In this document: positions 47,892-59,488 of the stretch, piece by piece
How the letters are laid out: the number at the start of each line of letters is the position of its first letter
Numbering within the stretch: position 1 is the stretch's first letter
Assembly: GCA_022661535.1 (NCBI GenBank)
Contig: JAKULF010000003.1
Span: forward strand, 6,262,001-6,326,000
DNA length: 64,000 nt
Reading direction: 5' to 3'
Source of the DNA: Eutypa lata
Lineage: Eukaryota; Ascomycota; Sordariomycetes; Xylariales; Diatrypaceae
Translations under genes and position numbers: made by a program
The notes under the pieces: generated by a model
What the model was told of the DNA's origin: nothing
What the model saw: the letters and a program-made list of their open reading frames with translations, nothing else
Databases searched by the model: none

Positions 47892-49417
47892 TTAAAGCAG
47901 ATCAAAGAACACAAATATACTGGAACATGCGGCTAACAAGACGAATATATCGACAGATAACCTAGATCCAATATTTCCATCCTCACCCTCATCGTATGAT
48001 GTCTGGCAATTTCCCTTGACACCGGAAACCCCATCGACCGGGATAGCCTGTTCACTCTGGCCACAGTTGTTGTAATGTGCCATGGAAATCTCCATGTTCC
48101 TTTGATCGAACACGACGTAAGCGCTCTGGAGGAAGGAATCCCCTAGCACCGATATGCCATCGATAGAGGGAGTGGCGCCGAGAAAACAGACGTCCGTATC
48201 TACCTGCATGATAAAGTCCGAGTATGGGATGTGGATCGTGAAATCACCGAAGTTTAGGTTCAATGTGGTATTTTCGTCCCTATGTGAACAGTCAACTTCG
48301 ATTACGCCGTTTGTAGTATCTTCAGTATTGAGCCCTGGCATGATCCCCTCCAATATGGAGTCTGGGAATGCACAAAAGGTCGACCCGGAATCTACAACAA
48401 CCGGAAGCGAAGCGTTGCCGTATAAGTCGGAGGTCGCATTGGTGTAGGTGGTACTGATGGACTTCAGTTCAACCCAGTATCTACTCATTTCATCGTATTA
48501 GCTTTTAATAGGTCGTCAGCAAATATAGAAAAGCCGACGACGCACCGATATAAGTTCTCGTTATTCTGAGGATCCAAGATTGGCACCGTATGCAACGACC
48601 CGCCAAATTTGCTCGTGTCGATTCCGCCAAAGATGATGACGCCGTCGTCGGGAGAATCTGCGCTGCCTAGGGCGATCGAGAAAGCCCTCGACTGCGTGAC
48701 GCCCTGTAGATACAGTTCGTCCACAAAGTTATTGTAATTCAAATTACCTGCTGAGCTGTTTCTTTCCTGCGAGTTGTTTCCACCGAAACTCAACCCCAGG
48801 ATGCCCACGTTGAGAGAGCTGCTAGCAATTGCGACGCCAAATTGCACATTATTCAAATCGATTACTAGACCATGTTAGAGATCACACTCAAAGTAGCTGC
48901 TTAAGGGCAACCCACCACTATTTGGCAAGGCGATGCTGTCTTCGACATATTCGATTCCAGTCCATCCAATGCCATATTGAATAGTGTTTGAGTAATTCAA
49001 GTACACAAAAGTGGAAGAGTCCTTGTGGTTATAGAAGCCGAAAGATACACATTGTTGGGCCAGTGATACGTCAGAAGTAACATTGCAGTCCGGGTCAACC
49101 CAGAGCTCGCTAGAACCGGTGTCAATGGCAACCTTCACGAGTTGTTCAGGTGTCCCGATTCCCACTAGAGTATTAGAGTCAGCATGAATTTGGTTACTCC
49201 TATTCGATCGATAGCACTCACGCTGGATGAGATAGGCGTATTGGGAATCATCGTACAAGGGCACACTGGTATCATCGGTGTCTCTTCGCCTTGATATGCT
49301 AGGTGATCTAAGCTCACGGGACGCAGGTAGGGATATGAATCCATCATGATTGTCTAGTATTATCACAGCAATGCCTTGAGCCGCCAAAACCACCTGGAAT
49401 AGGAATGAAGAAACCAT
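47892..49417 (-). CDS. Secreted aspartic protease, probably GPI-anchored (yapsin-like)
   Basis: Pepsin-family (A1) endopeptidase. Minus-strand exons 49417-49222, 49164-48916, 48864-48546 and 48480-47892 join in phase; 450 residues. Signal peptide from MVSSFLFQVVLAAQGIAVI, then a short pro-region with dibasic/tribasic SISRRRDTDD, a likely processing site. Catalytic Asp D80 in AIDTGSSELWV and D285 in VVDSGSTFCAFP are both present. Many N-glycosylation sequons (NVTS, NYSN, NSSAG, NATS, NASL, NTTL). The hydrophobic C-terminal end, DIFVLLAACSSIFVFFDLL, after a polar linker is typical of GPI anchoring. An in-frame ATG at 49465 would add 16 residues ahead of the signal peptide and is not preferred. 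Fungal yapsins act on cell-wall proteins; the exact role here is unknown. Confidence 0.92.
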
Positions 49418-50826
49418 GCTGGATCTACTTTTGCAATCAAGTAAAACTAACGTGGCATTTTGCATAGACCTGAGAAGTCGTCTTTTACGTGAAGGAAGTC
49501 TTTGGTAACATCAATGGTGGATGAGGAGCTGCCATAATAGATATTCTCCACCAAATTAAGTTTTTTTTCAGGGTTGACGTCTGAAGAATGAATCTGATAT
49601 CTTATAAAGGGGTGGGGATTTAAACATGGTTGGACTAAGGGCACTACCTAGAAGTCATGATAGGATGGCAGAAACGGAATTCCAGGATGATGCCACCCGT
49701 AGGTATATGACTAGACTCAATTCCGGGTTATGGATGAGTTTCTGGAAATATGCAACTTCATCAGACGATGAATGAACCATTAAGTGATCTTGATGGCTTC
49801 CGGTTCAGACTCCCCGCCAGTTCTCCCAGAAACACGGTAGGTACTACTACTCCTCCCGAATCAGTACCAGGCCCCGACCACATGTCTGTGATACGCATCA
49901 ATACTTTGGCAACATTAATTGACCTAGGCCATGACGAGCGGAAATGATAACTATCATAATGTAACATTCTCGTATAGTTGTAAGGTTTAGTGTTTGACGG
50001 CCCTAGGGTAGCGTGACGTGTCAGAAAAGCTTATTCTCTCGCGTTGCGCTTCTTTGCCGAGCCTAACAGAAGTGACAAGATTCGTCATTCCGCCCCCGTT
50101 CTCTGTATGGAAATCTGGCACCTCCTGTAAGCCTAGAATCCTATCTGATACTTAACGCATGCGTAAGCAACGCCATGATTTAAGACAGATGGATATAAAA
50201 CAGAATGTCTGGTTATTTCTCCCGGGCACTGAGACTGCTAGGACTATCCTATATGTTATGTAATAGGGGTGGGGGACGGCCTCAATCAATAACTCATAGT
50301 TCTGCAGGTGGTAAGCTAAGGGCAAGATAAGGTTTCCGTCGTAAAGTGTCAGAAGTTGGAGTAATAGACATGAGACGGTATTCGGATTGAGATTAGTAAA
50401 TTTGCGTAATAGACTTCCAAACCGGAAAAATACGCAGTTAAATGTGAAGAGTCTCAATATGGTCCTGAAGAGAGCCTTCTAGGGGGTACATTCAGTAGGT
50501 ATTATTGGCAATATAACCTAATAAGACTATACTTGAATTCTATATCTTGGTTATGATTAATATACTCGAAGATACTGATTGATGAAGACGGTTAGAAATT
50601 CGTTATGGTAACTATTCATAATTTCATGATAGCGTCGCCGCGCTAATCCTTAAGACTCGTGGGTATTTTTTGCAAAACAAAGGGAAAAAAAATCGATGCT
50701 GTCGCTTCAAACCCAAATAGCCCACCCACCTCCGGTTCCCTTGACAAAGAAGATTTTATTTTTCTCGAACCCCGAACCCCGGCACCCCTAGCGCCCGTCC
50801 GTGGACTAAGTTCTGCATTGCAGATA
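49418..50826. other. Intergenic, 1.4 kb
   Basis: Promoter of the protease (minus strand) and 3' flank of the FAD monooxygenase. Frames at 49750-49967 and 50152-50457 look non-coding. Confidence 0.5.
49601..49609 (-). promoter_or_regulatory. TATA-like box of the aspartic protease
   Basis: CTTTATAAG on the minus strand, about 185 bases before the ATG at 49417. Spacing is plausible for a fungal core promoter. Confidence 0.4.
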
Positions 50827-53308
50827 TCAAACAACAACCTGAACCTGGGACTTTTCTTGGCTCCTTCTGTTGGTTTCCTCCCTCCAGTACCAGAACGCCA
50901 CCGCGGTGGCTCCTGGACCGGCGACGAGGAACGCAACCACGATCAAGACTACTTGTAGGATCAAGTGGTTCTTGATCTGGTGGTAGTGGCGAACTTCTGA
51001 ATATACTGCCAATAACCAGACAAGCTCGGAAACATGTGCTGGCAGGGCGAATAGTAGGAAGTTGTTCTTGAACTGCCAACCCAGAGTTGAGAGGTGGAGC
51101 AGGGTTAGGGCCGCAAACATGCATTTGTACCCCGCCCTAAGGTATTTGAGATATTTCTCGCCAAAGAACGCATCTTTCTCGCAGGGTATCAACGACCCGA
51201 TCAACGTTATCAACGCCGCGCCCGTTGCGGCTGGCCATAGTAGCGACACTTGATTGGTCCAGGCCAGTCCGGAGGTGGTGCTCGAATAGCTCGCAAAGGC
51301 TCCAAAGGCTACCGGGAGGAGGTAAAACAGAACAATTGCCGGGAAGATGGTCTTGGCGGCTGGCAAAATCATAGGGCGACTAAGAGCGTTATACTCCATG
51401 CGACCACGGCTTGATGTGACCCAGAAGTTGACCAGATAGAAGAACGGAGCTATGATTGGGAATCCGATAAAGTCCACAAGCAATGCCCAGATCAAGGGCC
51501 ACTGTAGAAGCGATGTTTTGTTGGTTCGCCGCCAACCTTCGACTAGCATGATGATCAACGTGCCGGACATGTCGAGCTTGAACAGTCCATCCGCTCGGGA
51601 GAACTGGGGATCGTGTTGTATTCCCCCATCTACCGATCCCGAGCTCCATGCCCAAATCGATGCCCAAACGGCACAAAGAATAAGAGCTATATAGGCAAAA
51701 CATTTCGCCAGCCATCGCACGACAGATGGGGGGTCCGGGTGCTCATCGTCGAACCCAACCAGGTTTTTCCTCTCTGGCTTAGGGAGCGCCTCCAAGCAAG
51801 GTCCAGGTCGAACCCCGTTTAGAAATTGCCCTAGTATAAAATCGAACCCCAGTTTTGGGACCAGGTGCACTGCCGCAAATTTGAGGGCTGCGTTTTTCCA
51901 CGAGTGCAAACTTTGCGTGAGGAACGACTCGGCCATGAGAGTTTTGGACCTTGATTCACGCAGCTTCTGTGTCTTGTCGAAGACCTCGCTAATTCGTGCG
52001 GTGTCCAGAGAAGGTGATGAGCTCTGGTTGATCTGTCTTACCAATTGGTTGACAAGCACGACTCCGTCTTCGATGCCCATCATTGCGCCTTGTCCGGTAA
52101 CGACGTGAAGCTAGATTATTTCGTCTTAGCATATGAAACGAGGATAGGGGTCATTGTATATGTCACCTACTTTGTGAGCAGCATCCCCCAAGGTGAAGAT
52201 TCTGCCGAAGTGCCATTTGGGAAACACATACCCCTCGAGAGGGACAAGTACAGCTCGTACTTTAGACTCGTATAACTCTCCAAATGTTATGTCGTCTTGT
52301 ATGATATCGTTCCAATGCTCTTTCACCATGGCGTCGCGATCAGTGTCCGTGTACCGAGGAATCTCGTCTCCCTTGAGTTTATTAGGTAATGCCTTGTTCA
52401 AGAAGAAGTACCTCCGATCGGAACCCCCGCTCAATATCCCGAAGGATTGGCCATGGTTGAACGTGGAATTGGCGCTTCCGGTTGTGATCCGCGAGTCTGA
52501 CAGCGTAGAGATGCCGAACAAGGTTATCCAGTTGCATTTGATGTCTACGCAGAATGTTAGTAACACTGTTGACAAGTCTCACAAGAAGGGGGTGGTTTGG
52601 GGGGGGGGGCAAGCAGACGGTCAATTTCATTGTCGCTGAAGTATCCAGGCGCCTCCTGCTTCGCGAGTCGCCACATCTCTTGACGAACGAAGCTGTGAAC
52701 GCCATCGGCACCGACGAGTATATCTCCGGCGAACCGCCTACCATCACTAGTGGTGACTTGTACGCCAGAGGGGCCCTCATTAGCAAATACGATACGTGCG
52801 TCTATGTCGAGTAAGTACAATATCACTAGAATAGATCTCCTTGTTTCCGCGCACCTGTTATCACTTTCGTCTTATCTTGAATATGGCTATACATGATGCG
52901 CAGAAGTTCCTGCCGGTCAAGTACCACCATCGGATAGCCGATCACCCGCTCCAGGATGTCTGAGAAGCCGCTGTGCCTGCTGTGCAGATCCCCGTTCGGC
53001 CACCAGTTGTTCAACTCCTGCACGGGGGCTGTAGCTGCCTTCATGATATCATCGTGGAGGCCTAGTTGATCCAATATCCTGAACCCATTGGCATTGCATA
53101 CGATTCCGGCACCAACTTCAGGGGCGATAGACTCGTGAGCCTCGAGGACGACGAAGTCTATCCCGACCTTTTCTAGCATCAGAGCCAGAGAGAGGCCCGT
53201 GATGCTCCCACCACCAATAATGACCCGTGGTGGGGTCCGGGGCTTCGCATTGTGGTCGGATTCGATATGGTGTTCCATGGTCGGTCGTTCCCCTGGGAAT
53301 GTCGTCAC
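50827..53308 (-). CDS. FAD-dependent monooxygenase fused to a polytopic membrane domain
   Basis: Minus-strand exons 53308-52855, 52801-52583, 52544-52171 and 52110-50827; 776 residues. The first ~420 are a class A flavoprotein monooxygenase like PaxM-type epoxidases of fungal (mero)terpenoid pathways: dinucleotide motif IGGGSITG (31-38), GADGVHS (182-188) and GDAAHK (343-349) followed by TGQGAMMGIEDGVVL. From about 485 to 760 come six to eight hydrophobic segments, e.g. AYIALILCAVWASIWAW, PLIWALLVDFIGFPIIAPFF, TIFPAIVLFYLLPVAFGAF and ILQVVLIVVAFLVAGPG. The C terminus is polar. One open exon spans the end of the FAD module and the whole membrane part, so the fusion is not an artefact of joining genes. 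A C11 homopolymer (minus strand) lies in exon 2 just before the donor GTGAGA; the branch point TACTAAC is perfect. ATG at 53278 is an alternative start. No terpene cyclase, prenyltransferase or polyketide gene is nearby. Confidence 0.87.
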
Positions 53309-55497
53309 GATGGTGAAAGCTAGGAGAGAGAAGCTAGCAAGGGAGATCTCAGCTCCCGTAAGTACAAGTCTTCCATTCTTGTACTATTCCAGAACCTCGG
53401 TCGGGGTAAGCCAAAACCCGAGTATTTGTTTTTTTCGTCCATAGAGACAGACAATCGGGAAGGCCTTAACCACGGCCCGCTACCACGAGCCTATGATTGA
53501 ACAATTCGAATGTCTAGGACGGAGCAAGGGTCCCCGCAGTACAGATGACGGATCACTAGTTAGATAGGTACATGTTATACGTAATATCAAAAACATGTTA
53601 ACTATCGTCGTGTGTGTGCCGTTGGCTGGACGGAGCTAGCTACCTAGGTATGTATCAAGGGCTCCATGATTGACAGAACATAACCAACTAGATTATCGTA
53701 ATTTGTACCCCCCCTTCCGGTAGCTCTCACCGCAGTTGTGCAATTTACACGTGCATGCATGGATGCTATCTATCATCGCAAGGTGCACACGTGTCAGCGG
53801 TCATCCATATGATGGTATGCATAAGTCCATCTTCTCGTTACCTATATTAGGTATATGATCCAGTAGTATTTGTTCTTGGGTTCAGCTAAATTAGCGCAGT
53901 GTAGCCCCCCTCCTCAAGGGCACAAGGGTTGACCCTAGACTGAACTAGACAAGCGGCTCACAGTTCTCCATATTGACTATTGGCCAAATTGGGCGAATTG
54001 GACTATGATCGGCAATTGAACCATCCTTGACCTGTGCTCTTTCGATCAATATTTCCCGGTGTTAGCGAAGTTCTCAATTTTCCAGCCTCTCCAGGTGCCA
54101 GCCCCTCCTGTTTATTATCTAGCAGTATGTTAGTTACATAGATGCAGGCGAATGAACTCATGATGGAGCAAACTAGACGAGACTAGCATGGTACGATAGC
54201 GATCATACATGGTACAGTAATAATAACCACGAGGGATTCTGGGATCTATGAAGTAGCCGTTGAATTAGGTTCCCTATGTGCTTAGGTGGTATTGTACTAG
54301 TTGCAATTATGCTCTTCTCGTATATAGATGTGTATAGTTACCAAATACAAGCAATGATTGGATACCGAGATCCCCTACCCGTCCTCGAAAGGCTAGTTAG
54401 TTAGTGTTTGAGATGAACCCAGCGCTCTGGTTATGGGTAGTAGGGTCACCACGGATCAACATCACACGGACCACGGACCGAGTTTGTCATTTTCTTTCTT
54501 AAGTAACCAACTAGACTCTACGTAATTCCACCAGCGAAATGGTTGTTCTAGCGTTACATGGGCTACACCGAACGAAGGGTTGAGTCCAGGATTCGAGAAA
54601 CGCCAAAGAACAATATCGTGAACCGCAAAACAAAATATGGGCGACAGCGGGACCGTGGAGAATTGGTGCTAGTAGTTAAGTAGTTAAGTTACACAAATAA
54701 ATCTCGTAAATCTCATGATTTTTTTCCCTTTCTTCTTCTTTTGAACCGCCTACCGCCCCAAATCGCGAAATTGGTTTCCATATTCTAACTAACTACAGGC
54801 CCGGTTTTCGAGTGGGCGGCTTGGCAAATTCATCGGCTCATATCCCGCACCTCGCAAGCGACCTACTACAGTATGTATGTAGTTAACCGCCGTTGAACTT
54901 CAGAAATCGGCGCGTACATGCCTACGCCCATGCCCTTTCCTCCCGCCACCTCACTTACCATGCTATATTCCTTGAAGAGGTTACATTTTTACCGCGGTAT
55001 ACTGTGTTCATATAGTAGAATCCGTGATATATTCCAGGTATACGCCCACTCGACACTCGGTCCTACTTCATGGATAGAGGGGTAAGTTAAAGCATTAAAT
55101 GCATTCGTGGTCCAGCTCGGGTATGATTTAGTAGGCATTCGTAGAATCCCGAGATATATACTGCATGTCTCTACATGGTTTCAGCGTTGGACACACTTGT
55201 TGCATGGCTATCCCTGGAATAATTAGGTTGTCAACCATACAGAGACATCTGTAATTACAATTATTCGCTCCGCCAATACCTACTCATCGTTATTTACGTA
55301 TGCTAATGTCAACGATATTGCTATAAAGTATAACACTGGCTAACTATAGCTATAGTACATAGGCACATACCTAGTAGGTAATTCATGTATATCTCCAGGC
55401 GGAGATGGATCATCGGCGCTGGTAAAACTCCACTAAATGATATCTTAGTGCCCTCGAAATAAGTGCTAAGTCAGTGATGGCTACCAGGATAGGGGTA
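53309..55497. other. Intergenic, 2.2 kb without a gene
   Basis: No coding region recognised. Several TAGCTACCTAGGTA-type short palindromic motifs (for example near 53638-53650) occur, as elsewhere between genes here. Ends at the inverted-repeat element. Confidence 0.5.
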
Positions 55498-55811
55498 GCC
55501 ACAGGGTTGACTGTGACATGGGCACTTTTTTACTTTTTTTTTAATGGGTGCACCCTACACTAATTTTAGCGTATGCAATTAAGGTAATCGTCAATATGCA
55601 TTAAACCAACCCTTTAATTACTTATTTACATACACCTAAATTGCCATATACATTAGCCACTTACCCATTAGCCACTTACACTAGCCACCTAAGCTGCTTA
55701 CCACCTAGCTTTGGAAGGCCTATAGCTGTTGATTCCGCTTTGACCACCTAGCTTTGACTTAGTTTTGACCTAGTTTTGACCTAGCTTTGAAGGCTTTCGA
55801 CGACCTACCTA

Positions 55812-56140
55812 GCCTTTGAAGCTGTTGATAACCTAAGTGGTGGCTGTTGACGACCTAGGTGGTGGTGCACTGACCACTTAAGGATTGCTAAAGTGGTGGC
55901 AGGTTAGGTGGGAGCATCTTTGAGCTTTGACCACCTAGGTCTGTAGGTCTGTAGGTCTGTAGGTCTGTAGGTCTGTAGGTCTGTATAGGTCTGTATAAGT
56001 CTGTAATTGTAATGAAGCTGTTGATAACCTAAGTGGTGATTCTTTTGAAGACCTAGTTGTTGATAACTTAAGTAGTGAGGCTTTTGACCTAAGTGGTGGT
56101 GCATGGACCACTTAAAGATTTCTACGTAAGGTGGTGGCAG
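55812..56140 (+). repeat. Imperfect internal duplication in the element
   Basis: GAAGCTGTTGATAACCTAAG begins both halves (55819 region and 56012 region), and each continues with AAGTGGTGGTGCA(C/T)TGACCACTTAA(G/A)GATT and GGTGGTGGCAG. Separated by the GGTCTGTA tandem array. Confidence 0.65.
55938..55995 (+). repeat. Tandem GGTCTGTA array
   Basis: Six perfect 8-base units (55938-55985), then TA and one more unit, then a degenerate AAGTCTGTA. Lies inside the inverted-repeat element. Confidence 0.9.
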
Positions 56141-56273
56141 CTTTGACCATCTAGCTCGGCTATAGGTCGGCTAAAGTCCTAAGTGCGGGCGCAGAATTAC
56201 TTATATATATGTGGATAAAACGGTACCCTTTGTAGATAGAATAAATAATATTAATGCGATTAGTGTAGCTTGT

Positions 56274-56347
56274 AGTGCAGTGGTGAAGTGTGTAGGTAAA
56301 TTTGTAGCCGTAAAATCCGTATTACTAAGCTCGTAGGTTCGAATCCC
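56274..56347 (+). other. tRNA-like RNA polymerase III promoter (SINE-head-like)
   Basis: A box-like TAGTGCAGTGGTGAAG is followed about 46 bases later by a perfect B box, GGTTCGAATCCC (56336-56347). Spacing is close to a tRNA gene, but acceptor-stem pairing is poor, so this looks like a decayed tRNA-derived (SINE-type) head rather than a working tRNA. It sits inside the inverted-repeat element. Confidence 0.5.
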
Positions 56348-58638
56348 ATTTGTGATATGAAGTTGATTAAACCGATTAATATAAATACATTAAGGCCACT
56401 TATAATAGGTATAAAGCGAAGGGATTTTTTTTTTAGTTTGTAATAAAGATTTTTACATTTTGTAATAAAAGCTTAAGTAATAATAATTTCGGTAATAATA
56501 GCTAAGGTAAAGTATAAGGTATAAGAAAATAACAATAGCTTTTAAGTTAAATTAATCTTTAAATGTATATTTTTATTATAAAAATACCGTATTTTGGCTT
56601 AATTGTATAAATATTTTACTAAATTTACACTAGGGTAGGCCCATATTGTAAAAAAGTGCCCATGTTACAGTCAACCCTGTGGCCGACCGTACTAGGATAC
56701 CCCCAATGCGGTTAATAGTCTTCGATAATCCTCCTGTCAGTCTCAAATCGTCACCTTTTTCTCCATTTCGGCATGCCGAAGGACGAACGAGGTAGGTGGC
56801 ATTTTAGCACAGACGCATAGGGAATAAAGCGATTGTATAACCGAGTAGACGGCATTATCACCTGGGCTATAGCGCTAGTTAGCTAGCATCTTGCGACGTT
56901 AACTATTTCTTTTTTTACCCTTTTTCAATTGAGGCTTCTTTCTGCGGGCACAAGAATTGTACATCAGCTCATTTGACATCTCCTCGTATAATCAATCGCC
57001 CGTGGTAATCCGGGATGCGCAATTCATGCCGGCAGCTGCAAATGTTCATTTCAACTTTTCTTTAAACCGGTAGTTAGTCGAATGATATCGCGTAAGACTA
57101 GACAAGAGACCCAACCACGTACTGTCTTATCTCTCGCCTCACATGCAAAGAGTGCATATCCTCTTTCTTGAAGTATACTCGAAACCCAATCAGAATCGGG
57201 CATGACAATGAGGGGTAAAAAAGCCGAGTTCGGACTAACATGAGACCTTTTCTAGACATATTCACTACTTTGCATGATGGATTGGACCACCACCTAACTA
57301 ACTACTCCACGATGAGCTGCAGAATATTGTCCCACGTAATATCACGCTTCGTGGCGCTATACTTTGGTAGATCATTGGCTTACGGTGGCGTTACAACCTT
57401 ACCTACTAGCTAGATCGGAAACTCAGCTCCGTTAATACTATCCCATCGCATCATTTCACTAGATTGTGTCTGTTCCCTTATTAACTATGTATGCCAATCA
57501 GTTCCTCTGATGCCGTATAGCAAGTTTATTCAACGTCAACCCATGCCGGCTGAAAATGAGAGCACATATGAGAACTGAAGCTTCCCGCAGTTAGTTCCCT
57601 TTGCAGGGCATACAAAACGATCTGATGGGTCCGTACGGGGCCGCTATTTTAGCTACATAGGTCGATGGCCGTCATTATACGTAGTCGTCCAAGGGTATGT
57701 CGGTGTAGAACCGTATAAGGTATAGTCTTCCCCGTCATTCGACCTCGTTGTTATCCTGGGAGTATGAATCATGATACCGATGAAAATGACGCCCCCCACG
57801 ATCGATGCAGGTTGGTACAATAGCCCCCTACCTACATATTGCCGGGGCGCCACAGCATACTGGTGCTATATCACCACGTCCGGATTTGCATCATCACACC
57901 GCATCTAGACGGTCTATCAAATAGTTTAGTGTATTCGTTTTCTGCCTTCCCTATACGTGATAACTCCAAGGGCAGTATGCACTATTCGATTGGAGTTATA
58001 CCCGTTTATCACCCAACCCTAACCCAATGCTATCAATACCACGAGTGAGGCTCCTCAGTTCGTAGATCTTATAGAATCCTTCCGGGTTATCCGGGGGATC
58101 GCTCTTGTATACCACGGTTTTGGCATTCCCTCGCCTCCTAAGATAGCATTCGGTGAAAATGGCCTACGCTGCTATTTATCGACTAGATAGCAACTCACAT
58201 AACCTCACCCTGAGAACCATTTTTGTCAAGAGCTTGTGTATCATTGCTGATACATTGGCCGAAAATCTAGTTAACCTAAAAAAAATATCAATAGTTCATT
58301 GGCTTCCAAATTCTAGTTCAACGCTATACAATGCATGCGTGATAAATAGTGCTTGAGCTAAAATTGTTGACGTGTTCAATCCTTTATACCGAAAGCCAAT
58401 AGCATTCAGGAGGTGTCCATATGAAAGCTGTCTCGATAGTAGGTAGTGGCGAGATTCTTGACGAGATCGCATTTGTAAGAAAATGGAATCATACTCAGAA
58501 GACCCGGTAAAATACATGCACATCGTTTATCAACCGTGGTTGTAAGTAGTGTTTCGATACAGCGAGGACAACTTAAAATCGATTTACTCTTCTCTTCCGT
58601 TGTCGTTACTCTGGTAAAGACAGACACAAATCGACGCT

Positions 58639-59018
58639 ATGCTTAAGGTTAAATATGGAGATACCTACTTTAAAGTTACCATCAAGCTGGAACACGAAAC
58701 CATGGAGAAAGCTTACTCAACTATAAAAGCCAAAATACACGATCTATAAAGATTAGATCAATTATAACTTTCCTAGGTAAGTTAAATAGTTACATTTCAT
58801 GTTTATAACTCTAAGTAGCCTCTTCAATTGTCCTAGTCGTTCGTAGGGTGGACGTTGATTGAAGATAGAGCAATGGCTCTTGACAACATTTTTAACGACC
58901 AAGTATATCAGCAGCAATACAACTATGACGAGATTGCAGTCATAGCAGAGTGCCTTGATCGAGTGGAAGGATTATATGACCGCGTAAATAACGATGAGAT
59001 TCCACGGTTCAAATAAGT
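58639..59018 (+). pseudogene. Possible decayed or unresolved small gene
   Basis: Two protein-like pieces in A+T-rich DNA. The first (58639-58749) has YGDTYFKVTIKLEHE and MEKAYSTIKAKIHDL, then stops. The second, after acceptor-like TGTCCTAG (about 58847), reads FVGWTLIEDRAMALDNIFND and later YDEIAVIAECLDRVEGLYDR, then a stop at 59018. A good donor CTAGGTAAGT (about 58774) lies between them, but no join keeps frame from the first piece. Either intron positions differ or the gene is broken. Family unknown. Confidence 0.35.
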
Positions 59019-59392
59019 AAAATCGTGAATGGTGGCAGGCTAGTTCCAAATCACACCAGACGGTGTCTAATATACTCTAGGCTATCAATAAATTCTAAGG
59101 CGATGGTTTACTTCTCGACAACGTATACTACTCACTATGTATTCCATTATGCTATTTAAGCTTTTCGCTCAAACATCTAGCTTCGCACTTAGTGACACTC
59201 CTTGATTTCCCATTACTTAGAGCATCTAATGTTGAATGAAGCGCGAGTTAACTTAAAAACTTTGACTTTTGTTAAAATGAAGTAGAAATACCATGGAATC
59301 TTTATTCCGAGGACCATAATCTTTTTATTCTATTTTCTATTTCCATCTTAAACCTACCTGAAGATATCACGCCGTGACGCTCCTTTTCATCT

Positions 59393-59400
59393 TATATAAA
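59393..59400 (+). promoter_or_regulatory. TATA box of the secreted Cys-rich protein
   Basis: TATATAAA 89 bases before the ATG at 59489. Confidence 0.55.
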
Positions 59401-59488
59401 GAGTAAAGGAAAGCAAACGGTGTCTGTATGTATCTCTGACAAGCCGTATTATTGTTAATGCCATTGGCATCCAAATTTCTTATCCAAT

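Larger units (their letters stand above)
55498..56683. mobile_element. Non-autonomous inverted-repeat DNA element (MITE-like)
   Basis: Left end GCCACAGGGTTGACTGTGAC (55498 on) and right end, read on the minus strand from 56683, GCCACAGGGTTGACTGTAAC match for about 36 bases with one mismatch, through CATGGGCACTTTTTTAC; weaker similarity extends to about 70 bases. Length 1186 bases, with no transposase frame. The interior has tandem GGTCTGTA units, an imperfect internal duplication and a tRNA-like promoter pair. If the true end is CAGGG..CCCTG (55502-56679) it would look hAT-like, but no clear 8-base target duplication is visible, so the superfamily is left open. Confidence 0.75.
56684..59488. 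other. Intergenic, 2.8 kb, with a possible decayed gene
   Basis: Short frames at 57653-57853, 57839-58048, 58153-58356 and 58296-58523 look random. The only protein-like stretches are those listed at 58639-59018. The right 100 bases are the promoter of the 59489 gene. Confidence 0.5.
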
